In this document: positions 1-7,593 of the stretch, one piece after another
Numbering within the stretch: the stretch's first letter is position 1
Layout of the letters: each line of letters starts with the position of its first letter
From: Mesorhizobium sp. L-2-11
Lineage (GTDB): Bacteria; Pseudomonadota; Alphaproteobacteria; Rhizobiales; Rhizobiaceae
Reading direction: 5' to 3'
Assembly: GCF_016756595.1 (NCBI RefSeq)
Contig: NZ_AP023257.1
Span: 3,240,001-3,304,000 of the forward strand
DNA length: 64,000 nucleotides
Program-made: the position numbers and the translations under genes
Notes under the pieces: model-generated
What the model saw: the letters and a program-made list of their open reading frames with translations, nothing else
Databases searched by the model: none
What the model was told of the DNA's origin: nothing

Positions 1-1290
1 GGCCGCGCCCAATGGCTGCAGGCGATCGCCTGTGGCGTTGCGCCCTCCGTTCATATGAACCCGGTGCTGCTCAAGCCGCAGACCGATGTCGGCGCCCAGG
101 TTGTGGTGCAGGGCAAGGTGTTCGGCGAGGCGCGGGCGCGCGACTACCAGGCGCTGAAGGCCCGGCTGATGGATGCCGTGCTCGGCTCCTGGGCCAAGGT
201 CGGCGAGGGCGCCGACCTCGTCATCGTCGAAGGCGCCGGCTCGCCGGCCGAGATCAATCTCAGGAGCCGCGACATCGCCAATATGGGCTTTGCGACGCGC
301 GCCGACGTGCCGGTGATCCTGGTCGGCGACATCGATCGCGGCGGCGTCATCGCCTCGGTCGCCGGCACTCATCTGATCTTGCCGGAAGAGGACCGGCGCA
401 TGATCGTCGGCTATCTCATCAACAAGTTCCGCGGCGATGTCTCACTGTTCGATGACGGCATCAAGGCGATCGAGGGCTTCACCGGCTGGCGCTGTTTTGG
501 CGTCGTGCCGTGGCTGAAGGCGGCGGCGCGATTGCCCTCGGAAGATTCGGTGGTGCTCGAACGCCTGGTATCCGGCGAAAAGCGGGCGTTGAAAGTGGCG
601 GTGCCGATGCTTTCGCGTATCGCCAATTTCGACGACCTCGACCCGCTCAAGGCCGAACGCGAAGTCGAGGTCGTCTTCGTGCCGCCCGGCCAGCACTTGC
701 CAGAAGATGCAGGGCTGGTGGTCATTCCCGGCTCAAAATCGACGATCGGCGATCTCTTAAGATTCCGCGAGAATGGCTGGGACCGCGACCTTGCCGCGCA
801 TCGCAAGCGCGGCGGCCATGTGGTTGGCATTTGCGGCGGCTTCCAGATGCTCGGCCGCGTCGTGCGCGATCCCGATGGCATCGAGGGCAGCGTTACCGAG
901 ACCGAAGGGCTCGGCCTGCTCGACGTCGAAACGGTGATGGAGCCGGAAAAGACGGTGCGCAATGTCAGCGCTCGCTCGGTCCAGTTCGATCTGCCGCTCG
1001 AGGGCTACGAGATTCATCTCGGCCGCACCACCGGTCCGGACACGCTGCGCGCGTCCACCGTCATCAACGGCATCGATGACGGCGCCGTCTCGGCCGACGG
1101 CAAGGTGTCGGGAACCTATCTGCACGGGCTGTTTTCCGCGGATGCTTTTCGGGCGAAATTCCTGGAGAACCTTGGCGTCAAAGGCGGTGGCATCGACTAC
1201 CGTGCCGAGGTCGAGCGGGCGCTGGACGAGATCGCAGCCGAGCTGGAAACCCACCTCGACTGCGACGCGATTTTTGGTTTGGCGCGGTAG
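1..1290 (+). CDS. cobQ: Cobyric acid synthase, 5' end missing
   Basis: Glutamine-dependent amidase that amidates adenosylcobyrinic acid a,c-diamide at four side chains in cobalamin synthesis, in the cytoplasm. The frame is open from base 1 and begins inside the conserved segment before 'HMNPVLLKPQTD', so the N-terminal P-loop part (about 55 residues of a roughly 485-residue family) lies outside the window. The glutamine amidotransferase half is complete: the nucleophile Cys sits in 'GICGGFQMLG' and the catalytic His in 'GTYLHGLF'. The ATG at 55 is an internal Met, not the start. No other cobalamin gene is visible downstream. Identification is firm. Confidence 0.96.
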   Translation, partial: GRAQWLQAIACGVAPSVHMNPVLLKPQTDVGAQVVVQGKVFGEARARDYQALKARLMDAVLGSWAKVGEGADLVIVEGAGSPAEINLRSRDIANMGFATRADVPVILVGDIDRGGVIASVAGTHLILPEEDRRMIVGYLINKFRGDVSLFDDGIKAIEGFTGWRCFGVVPWLKAAARLPSEDSVVLERLVSGEKRALKVAVPMLSRIANFDDLDPLKAEREVEVVFVPPGQHLPEDAGLVVIPGSKSTIGDLLRFRENGWDRDLAAHRKRGGHVVGICGGFQMLGRVVRDPDGIEGSVTETEGLGLLDVETVMEPEKTVRNVSARSVQFDLPLEGYEIHLGRTTGPDTLRASTVINGIDDGAVSADGKVSGTYLHGLFSADAFRAKFLENLGVKGGGIDYRAEVERALDEIAAELETHLDCDAIFGLAR

Positions 1291-1340
1291 CTCCTCGGCG
1301 CGGTCGTTTTGGCGGATCGTTGACGAACCACATGCCTTGG

Positions 1341-1447
1341 AGATTAGCCGAAACGCCCATCGCTTCGTCATCCTGGGGTCTGCGCCGCGTCGCTGCGCTC
1401 CTTGCTCCGCCCCAGGATGACGAAGTTGGGGAGGCTTCGGCTAATCT
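1341..1447. repeat. Nested intergenic palindrome after cobQ
   Basis: Outer arms AGATTAGCCGAA (1341-1352) and TTCGGCTAATCT (1436-1447) are perfect inverted repeats. Inside them CTTCGTCATCCTGGGG (1363-1378) pairs with its complement at 1410-1425. The two-level cruciform lies between convergent cobQ and the VOC gene and could fold in either transcript. The look is that of a dispersed rhizobial intergenic repeat; no second copy is in this window. Confidence 0.75.
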
Positions 1448-1522
1448 CGAATGTCGGCGATGCTCCAACGATCGAACAGTGGATTCCTGACCGCTACCAA
1501 GCCTGCAACCTGTGCTGCCAAT

Positions 1523-1942
1523 TCAGCCCTTCTCACCAACCTTCGGCCAGTAAGTTCCGAACGACCAGACATTGCCTTCCGGATCGCGGCAGATGAATTC
1601 GCGGCTGCCATAGTCGCGGTCGGTGAGTTCTTCCAGTATTTCGGCGCCGGCCTTTTTTGCTCTGCCATAAGCGGCATCAGCGTCGTCGACGGCAACATAG
1701 ATCGATCTGCCGCCACCCGGGCCCGGTGCGCCGATCATCTGGCCAAACTTGTCGTCGCGTGCAGTGCCCAGCATGATCATCGAGGAGCCGAAAGTCAGTT
1801 CGGCGTGTTGGACGATGTCGCCTTCACCATAGCGGGCATGAACGCTAAAGCCGAAGGCTTCACCCAGCCAGTCGATCATTTTCGCAGCATTGCGGTAGCG
1901 CAACGTCGGATAGAGCCTGGGCGGTTCGACTGACATGGTCAT
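1523..1942 (-). CDS. VOC superfamily (glyoxalase/bleomycin-resistance-like) protein
   Basis: A protein of about 139 residues with two beta-alpha-beta-beta-beta halves of the vicinal oxygen chelate fold; 'YPTLRYRNAAKMIDWL' is the usual first-strand and helix pattern and 'DPEGNVWSFGTY' the usual last one. Such proteins are metal-dependent lyases, dioxygenases or drug-binding proteins, and the substrate cannot be told here. The ATG at 1942 is chosen because AAGGAG lies 6 bases before it; a TTG 15 bases upstream would put that ribosome site inside the gene. It lies 84 bases downstream of an AraC regulator on the same strand, so the two may be one unit. Confidence 0.85.
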   Translation of the reverse strand: MTMSVEPPRLYPTLRYRNAAKMIDWLGEAFGFSVHARYGEGDIVQHAELTFGSSMIMLGTARDDKFGQMIGAPGPGGGRSIYVAVDDADAAYGRAKKAGAEILEELTDRDYGSREFICRDPEGNVWSFGTYWPKVGEKG

Positions 1943-2026
1943 GACGATCTCCTTCAATTGGATTGGACGATAATCCAGTCTGGGCGAAGGCTGTTCCCAC
2001 GTCTTGAAGAAATGTTACCTGCGCAT

Positions 2027-2860
2027 CTATGCCTGGGCGGCAATCGCCGTCGGCGTTTCGCCGGCAAGCTCGCGGAATTCGCGCACCAAGTGCGCTTGGT
2101 CGGCATAGCCGCAATCGGCGGCGATATCAGCCCAATCGGATTTGCCTTGCCTTGACAGGCCGAGCGCGCGGTTGAAGCGGACGATGCGCGACAGCGTCTT
2201 GGGGCCGACGCCGATCGCGTTGGAGAATTTTCCCAAGAGATGCTTGCGGCTCCAGCCCAGCCGGTCGGCGAGCGACGAGACGCGAATGCGGCCGCCAGAG
2301 GCGATGATCCGGTCATAGGCCCAGGCGATTTCGGCCTGGGTTTCGCGGGCCTCAGTCAGCCGCGCGGCGACGAACGCCTCGACGATGGCAAGACGTGCGC
2401 TCCAGCCGCGCGCATTGCCAAGTCTTTCGCGCAGCGCCATGCCTTCGATTCCGAGCACATCGTCGAGGCCGACCATGCGGTCGGTCAGTTCGCTCATCGC
2501 GAGGCCGAAGAAGCGTTGGGCGCCGAGCGGGGTGAAATTGACCTGGACGCAGCAGGCGCCGCCAAGCGATTCGATCACCACCGGACCGGCATAGAGGCCG
2601 GCGGCGAAACTGGCGAAGCGGTCGTTGTCGCCCGGCTCCTTGCCGAGCCCGATGGCGAAGGGTTCGGCAAAGCTGATGACCAGCGGCACGGTCAGCGATG
2701 CATATTCGACGTTGCGGAAACGGCCGGGCATGGTTTCGCGGTAGCCGCAGATGTCAGTGACCGAACCCTGGAGCCGAGGGCAGGGCGCACGCCGCACCAT
2801 CTCGAACCGTTCGAGGCCAGGATTTTCACGTCGGCTGCCGTCTTCGCTCTTGGCGGGCAT
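2027..2860 (-). CDS. AraC-family transcriptional regulator
   Basis: A protein of about 277 residues with a non-conserved N-terminal sensing part and a C-terminal AraC DNA-binding domain over roughly the last 100 residues. The first helix-turn-helix is seen as 'RVSSLADRLGWSRKHLL' and the second as 'WADIAADCGYADQAHL', followed by 'FRELAGETP'. The ATG at 2860 is used; the open frame extends further upstream but has no family-like sequence there. The VOC gene at 1523-1942 follows on the same strand and is a plausible target or partner. The ligand is unknown. Confidence 0.88.
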   Translation of the reverse strand: MPAKSEDGSRRENPGLERFEMVRRAPCPRLQGSVTDICGYRETMPGRFRNVEYASLTVPLVISFAEPFAIGLGKEPGDNDRFASFAAGLYAGPVVIESLGGACCVQVNFTPLGAQRFFGLAMSELTDRMVGLDDVLGIEGMALRERLGNARGWSARLAIVEAFVAARLTEARETQAEIAWAYDRIIASGGRIRVSSLADRLGWSRKHLLGKFSNAIGVGPKTLSRIVRFNRALGLSRQGKSDWADIAADCGYADQAHLVREFRELAGETPTAIAAQA

Positions 2861-2906
2861 GAGTGCATTCCTTGCGCCCAAGGAGTCTAGCAGACCAGCC
2901 TCCAGA

Positions 2907-2938
2907 ATCAAAAGCGCCCGGCTTGTGGCCGGGCGCTC
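2907..2938 (-). terminator. Rho-independent terminator after the 56-residue membrane protein
   Basis: GCGCCCGGC (2914-2922) pairs with GCCGGGCGC (2928-2936) around a 5-base loop. Read on the minus strand the stem is followed by TTTTGATT. It lies 24 bases past the stop of the small membrane protein gene and before the AraC gene. Confidence 0.8.
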
Positions 2939-2961
2939 CGAGTTGCCTGAGATCTGAGGGC

Positions 2962-3132
2962 TTAAGCGCCGCGAACCAGGCAGCCGCCGGCAAGCACGAC
3001 ATAAGCGATGAGGACGATCCACACCGCGCCTAGCGGAAGGAACGCAAAAACGCCGAGAGCGGCGAGAAGACCGATGATGGCAATAACAAGGGATATGATG
3101 AAAATAAGCTGCGTAGGCGCACTGAGATTCAT
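2962..3132 (-). CDS. Small two-helix membrane protein, unknown function
   Basis: A 56-residue protein with two hydrophobic helices (about residues 8-30 and 34-50) separated by a short Leu-Pro-Leu-Gly turn, so probably an inner-membrane hairpin. The start at 3132 is preferred over the ATG at 3150 because a strong GGAGGAG lies 6 bases upstream of it. It is followed directly by a good terminator, which supports an independent short transcript. I do not recognise the family well enough to assign a role. Confidence 0.72.
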   Translation of the reverse strand: MNLSAPTQLIFIISLVIAIIGLLAALGVFAFLPLGAVWIVLIAYVVLAGGCLVRGA

Positions 3133-3205
3133 GTGTGGCTCCTCCGACATGATTCGTACAACCGCATCCTATCAGGCGCCCCCGCGCCGCACCGCTTCTT
3201 TAAAA

Positions 3206-3294
3206 CGCGGGTGATTGGCGAAACGTCGATGGCAGCGCCCCTCTCCCTGTCCCTTTACGGGGAGGGATGCCGGCAGGCAGGTGAGGGGCAGCGC
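3206..3294 (+). repeat. Dispersed intergenic repeat, family A
   Basis: About 90 bases matching 60311-60401 closely. The shared parts are GGTGATTGGCGAAA, then CCCTCTCCC, a GC-rich stem around an A/T-rich centre, then GCCGGCAGGC and GTGAGGGGCAGCGC. It sits upstream of the TerB-like gene, in otherwise empty sequence. Confidence 0.75.
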
Positions 3295-3415
3295 CAACGC
3301 CCGGAAAAGAGTGAGGCCGAACTCAAAACCTGAAGCGATTGCCGCTGTCGAACCACCGTTTGCGCAAACCCGATTCCGCGCTACCTATTTGCTACGAATC
3401 GGAAAGGGGACGCTG

Positions 3416-3847
3416 ATGGCATTCGCATTGCTGGAGCAGATACGTTCGATCTTCGACGGCGACCCCGGCGTGCGCAAGGTCGCGGACGATCCTGTGCTGT
3501 CGGCGGAACTGCTGATGCTGTTTCGCATGATTTTGGCCGACGGCACGGTCAGCGAGAGCGAAATGGCCGCGTTCAGGCGCATCTGCCGGGAAGCCTTCGG
3601 CATTCCGGAAGCCAGCATCGACAGCGTCATCGAATATCTCAACGAGTTCGGCTACGAGACCAACGGCTCGCAAGCCATCGCGCAGTTCCGAGACCTCGAC
3701 GTCGAGAGGCGCAGCCTGCTTGCCCGCCATATGGCCGAGATCGCCAAGGCCGATTCGCAACTTGCCGGGACCGAGATGCAGCTCTTGAGCCGCACGCTCG
3801 ACTTGCTCGACATCAGCCCAGCCGATGTGGTGAAGGCCAAAGAGTAG
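3416..3847 (+). CDS. TerB-like protein
   Basis: A 143-residue, mostly helical acidic protein. 'LLMLFRMILADGTVSESEM' with a second acidic turn near 'EIAKADSQLAGTE' is the repeated pattern of TerB-type domains, which may bind metal. Its cellular role is not established, and no ter operon partners are near. The ATG at 3416 is chosen because GGAAAGGGGA precedes it; the frame upstream runs through the family A repeat and is not coding. Confidence 0.75.
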   Translation: MAFALLEQIRSIFDGDPGVRKVADDPVLSAELLMLFRMILADGTVSESEMAAFRRICREAFGIPEASIDSVIEYLNEFGYETNGSQAIAQFRDLDVERRSLLARHMAEIAKADSQLAGTEMQLLSRTLDLLDISPADVVKAKE

Positions 3848-3868
3848 CCTATCCTGACGGTCGGCCGT

Positions 3869-5530
3869 TCACCCCTGTTCCTGTAAGCGCCGGAAAATCG
3901 CGCGGTGCAGGTCCGGGGCCGCAGCGACCAGCGCCTTCGCCGCTTCGGACTGCGGATGGTCGAGAACCTCGCTCGTCCTGCCGCGCTCGACGATCTTGCC
4001 GGCATGCATGATCATCACCTGGTCGGTAATGGCGCGGGCAACGGTCAGATCGTGGGTGATGAACAGATAGGCAACGCCGAGCTTCTGGTTCAGCTCGGCG
4101 AACAGGTCGAGAATCTGGGCGCGGATCGAGACGTCGAGCGCCGAGACCGGCTCGTCGGCGACGACCAGCTTGGGGCGAGTGATGATGGCGCGGGCGATCG
4201 ACAGGCGCTGGCGCTGGCCGCCTGAAAATTCGTGCGGATATTTGTCGATGTCGCGTGGGCTGAGGCCGACCTCGTGCAAGGCCTTTGCCACCATCTCGCG
4301 ACGCTCTGCATTCGTCGGCCTTTTCTCCAGCACATGCAGTGGCTCGGCGACCAGTTTTTCGACCTTCTGGCGTGGATCGAAGGAGCCGTAAGGGTCCTGG
4401 AACACCACCTGCATGTCGCGGCGCGCCGGCTTGAGCTCCGCCTCGCTCTTGCCGGTGATGACTTCGCCGCGAAACCGGATCGTTCCCGATGTCGGCCCGT
4501 CCAGCGCCAGGACCAGGCGGGCAAGCGTGGACTTGCCGCAACCGGAACGCCCGACCAGCGCCACCGACTGGCCGGGATCGATCGAGAACGAGACATCGTC
4601 GACGGCGCGGGTCGGAGCCGCGCGCTTCAGCAGCGATTTGCGCCGCCCCGGATAGTCCCGCGTCACGCTCTCTACCTGAAGAAGAGGTCTGGCTCCCTGA
4701 AGAGGTTTGGCACCCTTCAACTGAGGGTTGTCTTGGCCGACCTCGTGCGTCCTGGCACGCGCCGGCACATGCATCGAGGCCTGTGCCAGTTGTCTTGTGT
4801 AGGGATGAAGCTGCTCGGACAAGGTGCGCGCCGTATCGCCGGCCTCCATCACTTCGCCGTGGCGCAGGATGGTGATGCGCTCCGCCATCTCGGTCACCAC
4901 CGCGAGGTCGTGCGAGATCAACAGCAGACCCATGCGGTTTTCTGCGACCAAGTCGCGCAACAGGTCGAGGATCTGCGCCTGCAGCACGACGTCGAGCGCC
5001 GTCGTCGGCTCGTCGGCGATCAGCAGTTTTGGTTTCAGCGCGCAGGCGATGGCGATGACGACGCGCTGGCGCTGGCCGCCGGAAAGCTCGTGCGGATAGC
5101 GCGACAGCGGAAATTGCGCTGAAGGCAGGCCGACCCGGTCGAGCATTTTTCGGGCGCGGTCCTCGGCGTCGGCGCGGCTTGCCCTGGTGTGCCAGCGGAT
5201 GCCTTCGGCGACCTGCTCGCCAATCGTCTTGACCGGGTTCAGCGCCGTCATCGGTTCCTGGAAAACCATGCCGATATCATCGCCGCGCAGCGCGCACATC
5301 TGGTCTTCGCTGGCCGCAAGGATGTCGATGCCGTCGAAGGCGACGCGCCCGCTGGCGCGCGCGGCCCAGGGCAGAAGCCGCATCACCGTCAATGCCGTGA
5401 TCGATTTGCCCGAGCCGGATTCGCCGACCAGTCCCATCACCTCGCCGGGCGCGACGGAGAGCTCGACATCGCTGAGGATCGGCGTGTCGCCGATCGTCAG
5501 CGACAATTTCTCGATTTCGAGCAGGCTCAT
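3869..5530 (-). CDS. Dipeptide/oligopeptide-type ABC transporter ATPase, fused double domain
   Basis: A 553-residue protein with two complete ABC ATPase domains in one chain, equivalent to DppD and DppF together. The first half has Walker A 'GESGSGKS' and signature 'LSGGQRQRV'; the second has 'GRSGCGKS' and 'FSGGQRQRL'. Both halves keep the Walker B Asp-Glu. It energises the two permeases encoded immediately upstream, whose stop overlaps this start (ATGA). The start at 5530 gives 'MSLLEIEKLSL', the usual first strand; the open frame upstream of it is the permease gene in another frame. Confidence 0.95.
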   Translation of the reverse strand: MSLLEIEKLSLTIGDTPILSDVELSVAPGEVMGLVGESGSGKSITALTVMRLLPWAARASGRVAFDGIDILAASEDQMCALRGDDIGMVFQEPMTALNPVKTIGEQVAEGIRWHTRASRADAEDRARKMLDRVGLPSAQFPLSRYPHELSGGQRQRVVIAIACALKPKLLIADEPTTALDVVLQAQILDLLRDLVAENRMGLLLISHDLAVVTEMAERITILRHGEVMEAGDTARTLSEQLHPYTRQLAQASMHVPARARTHEVGQDNPQLKGAKPLQGARPLLQVESVTRDYPGRRKSLLKRAAPTRAVDDVSFSIDPGQSVALVGRSGCGKSTLARLVLALDGPTSGTIRFRGEVITGKSEAELKPARRDMQVVFQDPYGSFDPRQKVEKLVAEPLHVLEKRPTNAERREMVAKALHEVGLSPRDIDKYPHEFSGGQRQRLSIARAIITRPKLVVADEPVSALDVSIRAQILDLFAELNQKLGVAYLFITHDLTVARAITDQVMIMHAGKIVERGRTSEVLDHPQSEAAKALVAAAPDLHRAIFRRLQEQG

Positions 5531-6396
5531 CGCTGCCGCCGCGATTTGGGGTCGAGGATATCGGCAATACCGTCGCCGAGCAGGTTCAGTCCAAGCACGG
5601 TGACGACGATCGCCATGCCCGGAAAGATCGCCATCCACGGCGCCGTGGCCATGCGGGTCTGCGCGTCGAACAGCATCCGGCCCCAGCTCGGCATCGGCGG
5701 CTGTGTGCCGAGCCCGACATAGGAAAGCCCGGCTTCGGCCAGGATGCCGAGCGCGAACTGGATGGTGCCTTGCACAAGGAGCAAAGTGACGATGTTGGGC
5801 AGCACATGTTCGATGGTGATCAGTGCTTTGCCTTTTCCGGCGGCGCGCGCGGCGAGGATGAATTCGCGCGGCCAGATCGCCAGCGCGCCGGCCCGGGCGA
5901 CGCGGGCGAAGACCGGGATGTTGAAAATGCCGATGGCGATGATGGCGTTGAGCGCGCCCGGGCCGAAGATGGCGGTGATCATGATCGCCGACAGCAGGGC
6001 AGGGAAGGCGAAGACGAGATCGTTCAGCCGCATCACCGCTTCGTCGACGATGCCGCCGCGCGCCGCGGCAAGGGCGCCGAGCGGCACGCCGACGCCCATG
6101 CCGATACCGACCGCCACCAGCGCCACGGCGATCGAATTGCGGGCCCCGACCATGATCATGGAAAAAATGTCGCGGCCGAAATGATCGGTGCCGAACCAGT
6201 GCGCCGGCGAGGGTGCCTGGGTCTTGTCGGCGATGATCAGCCTGGTGACGTCAAAAGGCGTCCAGAAGAACGAGACGATGGCGACCGCTGCTAGCACTAT
6301 AGTGATGACGAAGCCGGTGAGGAACGAGCGGTTGGTGAAAGCCTTGACGAGGATGTCGGCAAAATTTTCCTCTGGGATGTCGAAGCGCAGCGTCAT
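5527..6396 (-). CDS. ABC transporter permease, DppC type
   Basis: A 289-residue inner-membrane subunit of the peptide-type importer. It has an N-terminal membrane helix, the cytoplasmic segment ending 'HWFGTDHFGRDIFS' typical of DppC/OppC, and the EAA loop 'ILAARAAGKGK' that contacts the ATPase. The start at 6396 overlaps the stop of the upstream permease by four bases (ATGA), so the two are translationally coupled. The frame is open upstream of this ATG, but that part is a shadow of the DppB-type gene. Confidence 0.94.
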   Translation of the reverse strand: MTLRFDIPEENFADILVKAFTNRSFLTGFVITIVLAAVAIVSFFWTPFDVTRLIIADKTQAPSPAHWFGTDHFGRDIFSMIMVGARNSIAVALVAVGIGMGVGVPLGALAAARGGIVDEAVMRLNDLVFAFPALLSAIMITAIFGPGALNAIIAIGIFNIPVFARVARAGALAIWPREFILAARAAGKGKALITIEHVLPNIVTLLLVQGTIQFALGILAEAGLSYVGLGTQPPMPSWGRMLFDAQTRMATAPWMAIFPGMAIVVTVLGLNLLGDGIADILDPKSRRQR

Positions 6397-7340
6397 TGGC
6401 GGCTTCTCAGGCGCGGATCGACGACCGCATAGGAGAGATCGACAAGCAGGTTGACAGCGATGACGGCGGCGACCAGCAGCATGACGACGCTTTCGACGAC
6501 GATCAGGTCGCGCTGGGTGATCGCCTGGAACACCAGCCGGCCGAGGCCGGGCAGATAAAAGACGTTCTCGATGATGATGGTGCCGGCGAGCAGGAAGGCG
6601 AACTGCAGGCCGAGAATGGTCAGCACCGGGATCATCGCGTTGCGCAGCGCGTGCCGCCACAGCACCGCGCGAAAGGGCAGGCCCTTGGCGCGGGCAGTGC
6701 GGATATAGTCCTCGTTCAGCACTTCGATCAGCGCCGAGCGGGTGACGCGGGCGAGGATCGCCGCTTGCGGCAGCGCGAGCGCGATCGCCGGCAGGACCAG
6801 CGATTTCAGCGCCGGCCAGATGCCAGCGCTCCATCCCGGAAAGCCGCCGGCCGGCACCAGCCGCAGCCAGACGGCGAACAGGTAGATCAGCATCAGCGCA
6901 AACCAGAAGTTGGGCACGGCGACGCCAAGCTGGGCGGCGCCCATCGCGATCGTGTCGCCGGCCCGCCCGCGCCGGCCGGCGGAAAACAGCCCGACCGGAA
7001 TGGCGATGATGGTCGACAGCGCCAGCGCGATCAGCGCCAGCGGCAGCGAGACGACGATGCGTTCGCGAACCAGGTCGATGACCGGCACCGAATAGGTGTA
7101 GGAACGGCCGAAATCGAGGCTCAGCAAGCCGCCGGCCCAGTGCAGATAGCGCGCGGCAAGGGGCGCGTTGAGGCCCATCTGGTTGCGCAGCAACTCGACC
7201 TGCTCGGCGCTGGCGTTCATGCCCAGCATCAGCCGCGCCGGGTCGCCGGGAATGATCTCCAGCACGGCAAAGACCACCATCGAGGCCAGGACCAGGGTGA
7301 TGAGGGCGACGGCAAGACGCTCGAGGAGATAGGCGGTCAC
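6393..7340 (-). CDS. ABC transporter permease, DppB type
   Basis: A 315-residue permease starting 'MTAYLLERLAVALITLVLAS' with the characteristic 'IIPGDPARLMLG' after the first helix, several membrane segments and the EAA-loop region 'YIRTARAKGL'. It forms the channel with the DppC-type protein encoded next. The gap to the upstream binding-protein gene (7341-7593) holds a large inverted repeat element, so expression of permease and ATPase genes may be set separately from the binding protein. Confidence 0.94.
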   Translation of the reverse strand: MTAYLLERLAVALITLVLASMVVFAVLEIIPGDPARLMLGMNASAEQVELLRNQMGLNAPLAARYLHWAGGLLSLDFGRSYTYSVPVIDLVRERIVVSLPLALIALALSTIIAIPVGLFSAGRRGRAGDTIAMGAAQLGVAVPNFWFALMLIYLFAVWLRLVPAGGFPGWSAGIWPALKSLVLPAIALALPQAAILARVTRSALIEVLNEDYIRTARAKGLPFRAVLWRHALRNAMIPVLTILGLQFAFLLAGTIIIENVFYLPGLGRLVFQAITQRDLIVVESVVMLLVAAVIAVNLLVDLSYAVVDPRLRSRQ

Positions 7341-7400
7341 GGCGGCAGGACCGCAGGTCCGCTCAGCGCGGCAACTGGATGAAGGTCGCGTTCCCGCCCA

Positions 7401-7555
7401 CCCCCCTCTGTCCTGCCGGACATCTCCCCCTCAAGGGGGGAGATTAAGCCCTCATTGCTGCTTTCGCTAATCATCAGCGTTGCAAGGCTGGCGCCGGCAT
7501 AGAAACTGCCAATCTCCCCCCTTGAGGGGGAGATGTCCGGCAGGACAGAGGGGGG
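7401..7555. repeat. Dispersed palindromic element, family B, copy 1
   Basis: Two perfect 45-base inverted arms (7401-7445 and 7511-7555) flank a 65-base centre. Each arm itself contains a hairpin with stem ATCTCCCC. The centre contains CGCTAATCATCAGC, which also occurs in reverse orientation, slightly diverged, in the copy at 11228-11384. The unit sits inside the peptide-transporter operon. Confidence 0.9.
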
Positions 7556-7593
7556 TGCGACGGAGTGCAAGCTTCGCCTTTCTGTCAGCTGCC

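Noticed and set aside
5527..6834. A 435-residue reading of the DppC-type permease
   Set aside because: The upstream part overlaps the DppB-type gene out of frame; the ATGA overlap at 6393-6396 gives the true start.
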